A DNA stretch of 64,000 nucleotides from NCBI GenBank assembly GCA_951812925.1, contig OX638369.1:47735061-47799060 (forward strand). The letters are read 5' to 3'. Below the pieces are notes generated by a model. It worked only from the letters and a program-made list of their open reading frames with translations, did no database searches and was not told the origin of the DNA. The position numbers and the translations under genes are program-made. The stretch is from Calliopum simillimum (taxonomy: Eukaryota; Arthropoda; Insecta; Diptera; Lauxaniidae). Within the stretch, counting starts at the first letter, position 1; each line of letters begins with the position of its first letter. Positions 34,502 through 46,100 of this stretch are shown piece after piece.

Positions 34502-35345
34502 TTAGGTTAGGTTAGGTTAGGTTAGATCCGGGAGATGAACATGTTGTCATCATTAACTTAGGCCTCGAGAAAGGGCCCATTGTATACCCGATACTAAAAG
34601 CTTTAGCAGAGAAAGTCTAAGAGAACCACTTGGATGTACATATATACTTCCATATGGATTTAAGACAAAGCTCAGACAGTGCGTCAAGCGATTCCAAATT
34701 GAAATGACCAAAATTCTTTCTACGTCTAAGCGCAAGCGCTGGACATTCACAAAAGAAATGAAAGACTGTTTCTTCCATATCAGGGTCTTTACAACTTCTA
34801 CAAAGGTCGCCAATGTTTGAGAAACCTAAACGAGATGCATGGATTCCCATGGCACAATGTCCAGTAATAGCACCGATTAAGATCCGTACATTATGTTTCT
34901 CCATTGCTATTAAAAACTTAGTACGATTTATACTATATGATGGCCAAATAGATCTTATATGATTGCAAGTTTGAAGATTTGACCATCTTGAATTAGCAAG
35001 CTGAATACATTTATTTTCGATTTTTCCCTTGATTACGCTAATGGGTTTTTTTATTGAAATGTCAGCCAAAAGGGCATTTTGGTTTGACCCTATTTTAGCC
35101 AGTTCATCTGCAATTTCGTTGCCCTCGAAATTACTATGACATGGAACCCAGCAAAGTGTTAAATTATAGTCCTCACTAATATCGCAAAGGATATTTCTAC
35201 AGCTTAACACAAGTTTTGACGTGATATAATTTGATGAGATTGCTTTGATAGCCGCCTGACTATCAATGTAAATAACAACGCTTCCAAGAAATTGGGACTT
35301 ATGGGCATTGAGGAATTCGATGGGCCCAATAGTTTTGACCATGAA
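34502..35345 (-). mobile_element. 5'-truncated LINE, RNase H to 3' end
   Basis: The minus strand encodes an intact run from an RNase H domain (IYIDSQAAIKAISS, CWVPCHSNFEGNEIADELAK) through the terminal Cys/His cluster (LCRSCKDPDMEETVFHFFCE) to a stop at 34617, then a 3' UTR of about 90 bp ending in (CCTAA)n at 34501-34525. Residue identity with the LINE at 25358-29350 is only moderate, so it is a different family of the same group. The reverse transcriptase and upstream parts are missing. Confidence 0.85.
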
Positions 35346-36087
35346 ATAGAATGCAGTTATCAAGAGACTCGTTAGAAATCCTCGTCCTTAGTTTTTTATT
35401 CTCCATGTTTTTCAATAATTCACCGAGCAAGTTCGAGATTATTGGTGGAATCTTTATCGAAAAATATAAAAAAGATCAATGAGGAGCTAAATGAGAAAAA
35501 CATCAGTATGTGGAGTAGAAGAAATAGACGTAATTGAATTTATTTTAAAGTTAAAGAGCATTTTAAATAAAAATATTCTGCCCAGCATAGTAAAATTTGG
35601 ATTGCCACGACGATGAGCACCCATTGAGCACCATCGCAATCTTCTGGTTTTAATCCAAACGTAAATGATATTATTTAGAGCTCAAAATATGAATAATCAC
35701 AATAACCAATATGAAAACTCTAAAAACACCCCTTTTGAAGGATTGGACGCAAATTTAAAATGTAAAATTTTTGGGAGCAATAAAATTTCAAATTTGGGCG
35801 CAAATTTGGACACAATTTACAAATAAACAGGTAAGGAGTATTGCCGAAAAGACCAGAAAGCATAATAAAAGACAGGGGGGTAAACAAAATATAAGTTTCT
35901 AATGTTAAGTTCATAATCTCTTAACTACGTGATTTTAAGTTAACTTATTGTGAAAGAGTTAACATCATTTCGGCGTGAAATAAATGCAGGCATGTGCTGA
36001 CATCCGATTCATTTCGGAATGGAATTAAATCAATCTTGAATTGTATTTAAAAAAAAAAAAATGTGCTGTCCGATTTATCAAAACACT

Positions 36088-36270
36088 CAAGCCTGTTCCG
36101 TAATCCGTAAGGTTTCATTCTCTTTACATTTCGGAAGCTTTTTGATAAAAATGGTGAGTCACAATAAAAGGTATTAGAATCTCTTGTGAAGAATTACAGG
36201 TTCTACAACAAATAATGATTCATATTTTCGAAAAAGTAACCGTTTAGGAGTTATGAATAAAATTAAAGTT
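36088..36270. repeat. Dispersed repeat, copy B
   Basis: Second copy of the CCTGTTCCGTAATCCG family in the same orientation as 34253-34470. The LINE fragment lies between the two copies. Confidence 0.6.
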
Positions 36271-36384
36271 ATTCATTATAAAATGAAAGGGAAAACCTTT
36301 GCAAAGAAAGTTAATTGGATTGGACAAAAATTTGAAAATGTTTGTGTTTTTTTTGGAAGATTATCATAAAAGCGGTGACAATCA

Positions 36385-39300
36385 GTAGTGCAGGCAAATT
36401 AGGTATTCATTTCTAATTTTGTTGAACATGCATCGATTTTGATCCGACAGGGCTCATTTTGTTCGTAATAAAATTTAGAACAAAACCAACACATTAGTTT
36501 TTTCCGGCCTTTCCCCAAAATTTCTTTAGTCCCCCGTGAACCCTCAAAATCGTACTAATTCAATAAAATTGTTCTTAAACGCTTAAAAATGGAAAATTAT
36601 GCTATTCACGGGGTTCCCTAGATTGCTTAATCCAAATATGATGTTGGAAAATGAAAAAACTCAAAATGGCGCCCGGAAAACTGCATACATACCCATTTTA
36701 AGCACCAAAAATAGGAAAAAATCGTTACAGGGGGTTTTAGCCTAGAAGTCTTGTTACATTGAATGAATTTATACGGTCGGTGTGGGATATTGTTTTTTAT
36801 AGGGTAAGGGAGGGAAATATGGACTACGTGGGTAATATGGACCACACGGTTATTTCCCACTGCATACATAGGATTTACCGTAATTCATGTTCATACTTAA
36901 CGCTAATACCTAAAGCTTATAATAGGGCGATTTTAGCGTTCGGTAAAGTCGCATGTTTCTGTAAAGTTGATTTTTCTAAAAAAAAGATCAGTGATAATCT
37001 TTTTCTAGTGAGTATATCTCATTATTTCACTTTAAAGACATCGCGTTTTTAAATAAATGGTTAATTCTATAAAGTCAGTGAATACCATTTATAATTTATT
37101 AGCACAAATAAGTTCATTAACCAAACAGTTTTTGATAAAAAAACCATTTATTTCACCAACACGTGCTGTGGGTAATATGGACCACCAAAGAAAAAAGCCT
37201 CAAAAACAAATGTATTTATCATCTTTTTCAGATGGGGAATCCAGTTGCAGTTTCCATGACGAGTCTGATGGTCATTATATGAAATTCGGTAACTACAAAG
37301 GAAAAAAATGATAAAAAATGCATATGTAGTACCCTTTACACAGAAGATCGACGTGGCGAATTTTGGGTTGAATGTGTAATCTAACGTTCTTGGCGTCATG
37401 AAAATGTGCCGAATGTGGAAGTGACATTTTTATATGCAACTTCTGTACCAAATGGACTATATGGTCCATATTACGCTACACTTTTTTTTATCTTCATTTT
37501 GAGTATTTTCAGTTTTTTAATTTTTTTTCTTTATCCTGATGAGATATTTATCTAAAAGTAAATCAGAATAAAGGTAAATTGTTTCCCTTACTGAATGACA
37601 TAAAATTAATTGTTTTGTTTCATGTATTTTGGGTTTTATTTAAAAAAGAAAGATGGGTGGTCCATATTTCCCTCCCTTACCCTACTATAAAAAGTAAAGT
37701 TTACCTAAAATTTTTTTATGTTTTTGATTTGTTTATTATTTAAGCAATAACTATAAAAAGTTAATACAACTCAAAATTAAAAATATTTGTAACATTTTGC
37801 AAACCATTTTTTCTAAACTAATTTGAGGTCGCTGAACACGAAAAACCCATTTATTTTTTTTTTTTTTCCATGAAGTCGTTCTCGAGTTATTCGATAATTT
37901 ACATTTTCGAGATTATAGCTTCATATCCATCAATATATTTCTATGACGCCAAGTTTGATCAATTTTATTTTTCCACGGTTACAAAGAATGATTAATGGCG
38001 CTTCTAACAAGTATACCAATGATTATGCTTCGAACAAAATTGACTGAGTTATAGCAGAAAAAAGTTTGAAATTTCACAAATTTTTGAAATTTTTCACATC
38101 AACTTCAAATGAAATATTTGGTTTTTGGCATATAATTTTTTTAAATACTTGTTTTTTAGTAATTTTATTAATTGGCGCATATAATTGCAAACATTTTGAG
38201 CCTATGCTGAGCAAAATCGAATGAAATTTCCAAAAGATATTAAGGTTTTAGTGCAATAAGGAAGATGTGAGAATTTTCGAAATGTTCGGACACCCTACAC
38301 TTATTGAACCCTTAAGATGTTTTAAGTAACTTCTAATCATTCTCTGTAGAAGAACATTGCGGATTGTATCAAAAATATTAATTTTTGAAAGAAATCGAAA
38401 TTTCCCTATCGCACTAAAACCCTAATATCTTTTGGAAATTTCATTCGATTTTGCTCAACATAGGCTTAAAATGTTTGAAATTATATGCGCCATTTAATAA
38501 AATTACTAAAAAACAAGTTTTTAAAAAAATTATATGCTAAAAACCAAATGCTTCATTTGAAGTTGATGTGAAAAATTTGAAAAATTTCTGAAATTTCAAG
38601 CTTTTTTCTGCTATAACTCAGTCAATTTTGTTCGAAGCATAATCATTGGTATACTTGTTAGAAGCGCCATTAATCATTCTTTGTAACCGTAGAAAAATAA
38701 AATTGATCGGACTTGGCGTCATAGAAATGTATTGATGTATATGAAGCTATAATCTCGAAAATATAAATTATCGAATAACTCGAGAACGACCCCAAGGAAA
38801 AAAAAAATAAATGCATTTTTCGTGTTCAGCGACCTCAAATTAGTTTAGAAAAAATGGTTTGCAAAATGTTACAAGTATTTTTAATTTTGAGTTGTATTAA
38901 CTTTTTATAGTTATTGCTAAATAATAAACAAATCAAAAACACAAAAAAATTTTTGGTAAACTTTACTTTTTATAGTATAAAAAACAATATCCCACACCGA
39001 CCGTATAAATTCATTCAATGTAACAAGACTTCTAGGCTAAAACCCCCTGTAACGATTTTTTCCTATTTTTGGTGCTTAAAATGGGTATGTACGCAGTTTT
39101 CCGGGCGCCATTTTGAGTTTTTTCATTTTCCAACATCATATTTGGATTAAGCAATCTAGGGAACCCCGTGAATAGCATAATTTTCCATTTTTAAGCATTT
39201 TAGAACAATTTTATTGAATTAATCCGATTTTGAGGGTTCACGGGGGACTAAAGAAATTTTGGGGAAAGGCCGGAAAACACTAATGTGTTGGCTTTGTTCT

Positions 39301-39402
39301 AAATTTTATTACGAACAAAATGAGCCCTGTCGGATCAAAATCGATGCATGTTCAACAAAATTAGAAATGAATACCTGTTTTTACCTAATTTGCCTGCACT
39401 AC
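36385..39402. mobile_element. Giant foldback element, arms about 1 kb
   Basis: Left arm 36385-36800 plus 37683-38265 and right arm 38398-39402 are near-identical inverted copies around a loop of about 130 bp. The ends read GTAGTGCAGGCAAATTAGG and its mirror. Within the left arm an 881-bp TA-element is inserted at 36802-37682; the right arm keeps the uninterrupted site near 38976-38984. Net length without insertion is about 2.1 kb. No transposase is recognised. A partial relative of the arm occurs at 44960-45090. Transcription through it would give a long hairpin RNA. Confidence 0.9.
36802..37682. mobile_element. TA-flanked DNA element, copy 2 (881 bp)
   Basis: Ends GGGTAAGGGAGGGAAATATG and its mirror, flanked by TA (36800-36801, 37683-37684). 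The other arm of the surrounding hairpin shows the pre-insertion sequence with one TA, which proves both ends and the 2-bp duplication. Homologous to 11582-13551. Non-coding. Confidence 0.92.
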
Positions 39403-39534
39403 AGCAGGTACCAACAATTTAAAACATTAAAGTGTACATAAAGTAAAGTTTATGATAAAAAAGTACCCACAGCAACTAAACTCATAAATGCTTTTAATGT
39501 TTTCCCATCGGTATACCTTGATATTCTTCGTATT

Positions 39535-39965
39535 GACTATGAAGCCTTCGGGTGACTTTCGGGAACCTTTGGATGCCTTAGAAAACTATCAATTAAATTT
39601 TATTGATAGTCCGCCATAGATGCTTTTCTTCTTCTAGGTATACTAGGAACTCTTTGTTTTGATTTTGAATCCTTCGGGTGAACTTCTGAAACCTTCGGAT
39701 GTCTCAAAAAACTGCCAGTTAGGCCTTTTTGATAGTCCGCCAATGATATATTTCCTTTTAGTATACCGAAATATTCTTTGTTTTGACTTTCAAGCCTTCG
39801 GATGGCCTTCGGGTGGCCTTCGAAAACCTTCGGGTGTCTTAGAAAACTATCAACTAAGGTTCATTGAAACTCTACCATAGATGTTTTTCCTCTAGTATAC
39901 CCAGATATTCTTTGTTTTGACTATAAAACCTTCGGATGACCTTCGGGAACCTTCGTGTATATCAT
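39535..39965. repeat. Minisatellite, about 125-bp unit, 4 copies
   Basis: Copies start near 39537, 39663, 39787 and 39920. Each has AAGCCTTCGG, a TTCGGGAACCTTCGGATG-type block and, in the complete copies, AGAAAACTATCAATTAA and GATAGTCCGCCATAGATG-like blocks. Confidence 0.75.
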
Positions 39966-41227
39966 AAAAACCTTTCCGTATTTGAGATACACTCACAGCC
40001 AAGTTTTCAGTTTAATTAACCGAATAGTTTCTGAGTGATTTTAACACTAATTAAACGCTACATATTCTGAGTTAGGGCTTTTTTCTTTCAAGAATTTTTT
40101 GTTATGTGTTAGGGCTTTTTTAAAATTGACTATAACTTGGCTATTTTTGATATTATCATGCCTAATTTTTGTAGGAATGTGTATTAGAGAGTGGCCAACC
40201 AGAATATACAAAAAAGTCAATTTCGAAAAAAATTTAGATACGCCTTTTCCATATTAAGCTAACGATATTTAGTATGTAGGCATGATATTTAATTAATTTA
40301 ATATAATGGAAATAATATAGAACAAAAGGCCGAAATGCGATTTTTGATCACGATTTTCTCTTGGGTAAATGCCTTTTTTGTAATGGACTTTGGACTAGAG
40401 GATGATAATGGCGATGGCATTCTTAGGTTTGTTCGAGGTCGGAAGTGGAAACACGTTTTTTTGAAAAATCACTCCCCGTTTATTTTATAATTTCAAAAAG
40501 CAAAAAACTTTTGTGGGTGTTGACTTACTTTTGGCACTCATAGTACTTTTCCATACGCGTCTTTCTCTATATATTGATCGAACGAATATTAAAGCTCGCA
40601 ACGACAATTCTGACAATTTCATCATAAACAAATGCTATCAAATTTTTTGTTTAAATTTGATAAGTTCTGACCCAATAGAAGCTTTAATAACGCTCAAATT
40701 TAGGTATGGCTATTATTTGATTGAATTTGTGCGTCTATTTTCTTGAGCTTATTAATTGAAATAATTGAATATAAACTAGTGATATGACTTTTGGTCTTTT
40801 CTTAAATGATATGAGCAAAACAAATAAATAAATGTAGCGTCAAAGCAAAAAAAAAAAAATCCATTCTTTAAAATGTTTTCTCATTGCTTTTATATAATTT
40901 ATTTCATTTCATATTTGTTTTTGACTCTAGAAAGGGAACCATATATTTCATACGGTAAAGGTAATCTTCGTCTAATCGGCGAAGTCATATTAAGCCCAAG
41001 TTTTTGAAAAAAAGTACTAAGCGGGGCAACTCTTACATGATCTGGTAGTATGACCTTTTCCAAGGATAAAAAATATAATATAAGTGTTTTTTAAATTATT
41101 TAATTACTTTTAATCAGAATTGTTTGAGGTTTCAGCAATTTGTGAATAAATTGCATATAGAGAAAAAGTTTCCTTATGATGCCAAAAAATTGCACAGCTT
41201 GTAGTTGTGTATTAAAAATAAGAGAAT
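39966..41227. other. Gene-free AT-rich stretch
   Basis: No gene, RNA gene or element ends seen on either strand. Confidence 0.4.
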
Positions 41228-41760
41228 TAATAGGCGTTAGGAAATAACGCAAAAAAAAAACGAAACAGTACCCAATATATAAATCTACGTAATAAATCCC
41301 AAAATAAAAACAAAATAACGACCAAAAAATAAAATGACGTAGTAACGTCTAAAACAAAAACGAATAATCCCCAAATAATATGAAATAACGCCCAAAAACA
41401 AAAAAGTAACAACGCCCAAAATATAAATATAAATTTGGGCGATAATCATTTTGGAAATAACTTCCAAAGTTTGGGCTTTATTTCATTTCTCTTTTTTGTT
41501 GGGCGTTACTTCGTTCAAAATAAAAAAACGAAATAACGCCTTAACACAAAACGAAATAACGCCCAATTAATTTTCATACAAATAAATTTTAACATAGTAA
41601 AAAAGGTAGGACAAATTTTTGTCTTGCGTATTAAGATATAGATGAAAAAAACGAAATAAAGCCCAAATTACTAAAACAGTCCAAAAAGTACCAAAATTAT
41701 TTAATAGTATAAATAAAGATAAATTAATTTAAATAGTGTAAATTTTGGGCGTTATTTCTA
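41228..41760. repeat. AACGCCCAAA motif cluster 1
   Basis: About a dozen degenerate copies of CGAAATAACGCCCAAAA, mostly in this orientation and some inverted (TTTGGGCGTTATTTC), separated by A-rich spacers. A second cluster lies at 46735-47284. Confidence 0.75.
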
Positions 41761-43028
41761 AAATGATTATGATTACTATGTAAATTTATGTTTTACCGAG
41801 CAAAATAAGTATTTGCATTCCATATTTTTTTTGTGAGTTTTTTCGCGTGCTGAGGAGAGGGTAATCAGTTTTTCAGAAAACGAAGAAAATTTGTAAATTT
41901 TATGGGGAAACAATTTGTAACATTGTCTCTTTCCTTCTGAACGCAAGATATTTAGTTATAAAGAAAAAAAAATTGTTTTTATTTAATATTTATTTTATAA
42001 CTTTTTATAATTTGATTTTTAACATTTAAAATTAGCATCTTATTATAATGTTATAGTGTAGGTTTGTAAATAAACCAAAAAATTAGAATACCCATACAGC
42101 AGAAAAATTTTAATGGATTGTAAATTTATAGTTTATTAACCTCCGATTAGTTTAACACTCGAAACTTTAAACTCTGAAGCTTAACACTTAAACCTTTAAA
42201 CTTTTGCAAGGGTTTCACAAAAACTATTAAACGTATCTAATTCCAATTGCAGAAAACAATTTAACATAGAATAATTGGATTTTTATATAAAACAAATTAC
42301 GATTGGTGTTGAACATAATACTAATTTCGTACCTATTTCGTGTTATCAATGAGAGTATAATAGTAATAATAATAGTTGTAAATGATATTTTTCTATTTCA
42401 TTTTATATATAAATGTATTTTTGCTTTGAGACACTACTTATAGAAGAGGGGCATAAATAGAATAATCTTGAACCATATGGTATTTGTCACAATTTTACAT
42501 TTGAATTTTTTTCTTAGGTACAAGTTTTTCATTCACAATATTTTGTTTTTTTTTTATTACCGTATATTATAATTTCTGTATCAATTAAAGAGTTATACTA
42601 AGCTAACAAAATTAAACATCTCGGGGTTTTATTTTTGATATTTATGTATGTCAATTTTAAGATAGATATTTTTTTCTTTTGGGAATGTTATGATTGTTGG
42701 ATTTTCAAGTAATTATTTTGATTGCTTGAATTCATATTTTCAAATTGTAACAAATTTAGTTTGAAATTAACATTATACACATCTTCTTTTTATTATCATC
42801 TCATTATTTACTAAAAGAATATTGTTTATAAAATATAATGTAATTTACTCATTCATTTGTGATGTTATCGTCAATTTGTTTATTTAAATTTAAATTATGC
42901 ATATTATAAATTTAGAAGAAAAAAAATTTTCTTTTTATATATTAATACAATCAAAAAGCTACAGACTACAAAAATAGCGCTCGAAAGCACACATATCAGT
43001 AAAATTCTAAAATTTGTATGAGCTTAGC
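41761..43028. other. Gene-free stretch, contains ITM2 3' UTR
   Basis: AT-rich. The 3' untranslated region of the minus-strand ITM2 gene must start at 43028 and run left for an unknown distance. Nothing else is recognised. Confidence 0.45.
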
Positions 43029-43159
43029 TCACTTCTTTTGTTTTTGTTCATATTCTTCTATGTCAGCTATATTTATTAAATCGAATTCCACAATACCTTT
43101 GCCAACGAATTCAGCAAACTTGCCCGACTCTGTAATGAGCCTAGCTGCACGTTTGAAAA
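43029..43159 (-). CDS. ITM2: ITM2 exon 3 (C-terminal peptide)
   Basis: Encodes VFKRAARLITESGKFAEFVG to QKQKK and the stop. The dibasic cleavage site lies at the exon's first codons, so the released peptide is almost exactly one exon. Confidence 0.88.
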
Positions 43160-46100
43160 CTGTAAAAAAAGAAATATATAAACATTAACACTTATACTTA
43201 GTCCCTATCAAATAAATATGTAGGTAAATGTATATTGCCTAATTCAGAAACAAAGATAAGCAACAATATTAATTCGTTATAATTTTGGATTTCTAGTCCA
43301 ATGGGACTCAATGACCGCAAAATTCGCCAAACTTAAAAGAAATAGTAATTCAACTAAAAGCCCATTGTCGAGCAATTTTCTACCCGAATAACCACTTGCT
43401 TCTTGTCCTGAGCTTCATGTATTTTGTATTATTTTTTATTATTGCGTGCCATTGAAGCGGAATAATCTTGGAAAGCTTCTATTCGAGCACTCTTTTCAGT
43501 TATTTATTATGAATTATATATTCAAAACAGCAATTAACTCTAAAGGCGTTTGAGGAATATTTTATATGACTGTAATATGTACTTACCACCTGACACATAA
43601 TTATCCAACATATAGACTTTCATGTCATAACACTCATTGGCAATACGCTCTGATATTAATGTTAAATCAGTAATTGGTGGTGTTACAACACGCATCTTGC
43701 GACGAATACGATCTGTATCAATATTATAATAGCCAGAACCCATTTTTTGCATTAAATCCATGAAACTTTTTGGTGGCATTGTTGTATCACGATCTAATGG
43801 CATAATGAAACAACGATTTGCCGATGTATCAATGATAGCCGATTGATTCTCTTTGAAATCATGCATAAAACGACCACGACGTCCATCCTTGAAATCGGGT
43901 ACATCAATTTTTGCAACATTTTCATCCATTTCAATTTCTTCACGGAAATAATTATCATCTACCAAATCACCGAATGGTTCATCATTCATTATTGCTGGTG
44001 GCAATATGTTATTCCAATTCCAGTCCAAATCATCTGAGCGTTCATAGAAACGTGGCATTGTCATGTTGGAACGTGATGCATATGGAATGTCACATAGTCC
44101 ACGCATATGCAAGCTGGAGTGTTCTGGAACATACATGCGATACAATGTGTAACCGCCGACAACACCCATGGCCATTACAGTTAACGCGATGAAAAATAAT
44201 AAAATCGTTTTAAGCAAAGATGCTTGAGGACGATTAAAAACCATTGATTCAGCATCGTCATCGTTGTAGTGAGGTGGAGGCGTACGCTGAAAATGTAAAA
44301 CAAAAGATGATTTAAATCATAATAGAAATTTTAGTTGTTTATAAAGGTAATACGTATTAGTGGTAATAGTCTACTCATTTTTGCCATTATTGTTGCAGCC
44401 ATAATCTAGCTAGAAATAAGAATCATCATAGCTTTTTATGTGAAGAATGTGGTATTATTAGCGTGTGTTTATATAGTCTACTTTATACTCTTTTTACTTA
44501 TACCAAATCTCATCCATGTCAGTTTAAGATCTTCAGATATATGATTAATTAATTTTTTTGGGGGAGTGGTACCGCCTACTTTTTCCGTGAAAATTATTTG
44601 TCTTAATACACAGTGCACATGTATCAAATTTCAATTATCTGCGTCAAGTAGTTTCAAAGATATTACTAATTAATTTTTATGTCTGTCTGTGTCTCATAAC
44701 TCGAGAGCCATTTGTCAGATTTGCATAATTTTTTTTTTTTTTTCCTTTCATAGATATTTTGCATGGCAAGGTTTTAGGATAGATTTCATTTTGAAATACC
44801 CTCGGCTTCGTCCGGGTTCTTGGGAAACCCCATTCGAAAATCAGTCATCCAATTTGCATGATTTTTTGCTTTCGAAGACATGCTGTAAGGTGAGATTCCA
44901 GGACAAATTGATTGATTTATTTCGTCACCTTGTTGATTTTGAGCCATATATTTTTAAAAATGGAACTATGTATAACCTCAAAAATTTAAATTTTCGATTA
45001 TCTGGAGAACGGCCCCAAGGAAAAAAAGAAATACGTTTTCTGACTCAGCGACCTCAAATTAGTTTATAAAATATGGTTTGCAAACAAATTTTTCAGATCA
45101 TTGATTATTTTTATAAAAAAAATAAAATACACTTGCTTAGGGTATTTTTTAAAATGTGTATAAGCCTGAAAGACCTCGTAAACTTGTAAAACGTTTACAC
45201 GTTTTAAGGAATAACGTTAATTAAAAACGCTTTTCGCACATCGACATTTTTTTCACAACCCAAAGTCGGAAACCTTGTTTTTCGGGACAAGCCGCTGATT
45301 GCCAATTCGCAAATTCACGTGATAAATGCAGCACTTACAGCAGCTTAAGCAAAATAAAAGGGTGAAAAAATTTTATTTTGGACCTAACATTATTTATATT
45401 GGAAATAATATATAATTCTGAGAAGAATAAGTTATGAGCAAAACACAAAAAATAGGGTATTTAAGAGAGACAAAAGCGCTCCATTGGTTTTTCGTTAAAT
45501 ATTATTTTATTTTTAAATATCTGAAAAACTCGAACTGCTTAAAAAAAATTGCGATCACTTTCGAATATAATGCGTCAAAACCCCTTAAGAAAGCAACATT
45601 GGTACATTGCAACTTTGTTTTTGTGCAACTGTGTAATCTTATCTGCATAACAAAACGGAATAAAAGAAAATAATCACAATAATAAAACAAATTAAAAACC
45701 ATAACAAATATGTAGAAAAATACTTCTACGTGCTTGTGATTAAGTAAATAAATAAATATCTAAATGCCAATGTACAAAGATATTTCGTCAAAAAAAAAAA
45801 TTAAAAAATTTAAACAGCACAAATTTCTATGAAGAGTATGCAAGCATTTGTTTTATTAATAACTGAGGCCCCAATTGCGAATAAATAATTCTTATTTGTT
45901 TATGTAGTGAAGTAATTAAATTACCCGAAGCGAAAAATATTGATTTAAAAGTCTTTCACAGGCATTTTTTTTTTTTTTTTTTTGCAGCAACAAGGGCTTA
46001 TGCTTCGAAAGTAGCTACTTCTATTTCATTTTAACACAGCATGTCTTTGGATGTAAGCTTACCATACTCTCACAAATAAGCGCTTCAGAACACTTTTCAA

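Noticed and set aside
41227..41467. Phe-rich minus-strand frames of about 60 codons
   Set aside because: They come from the AACGCCCAAA motif cluster.
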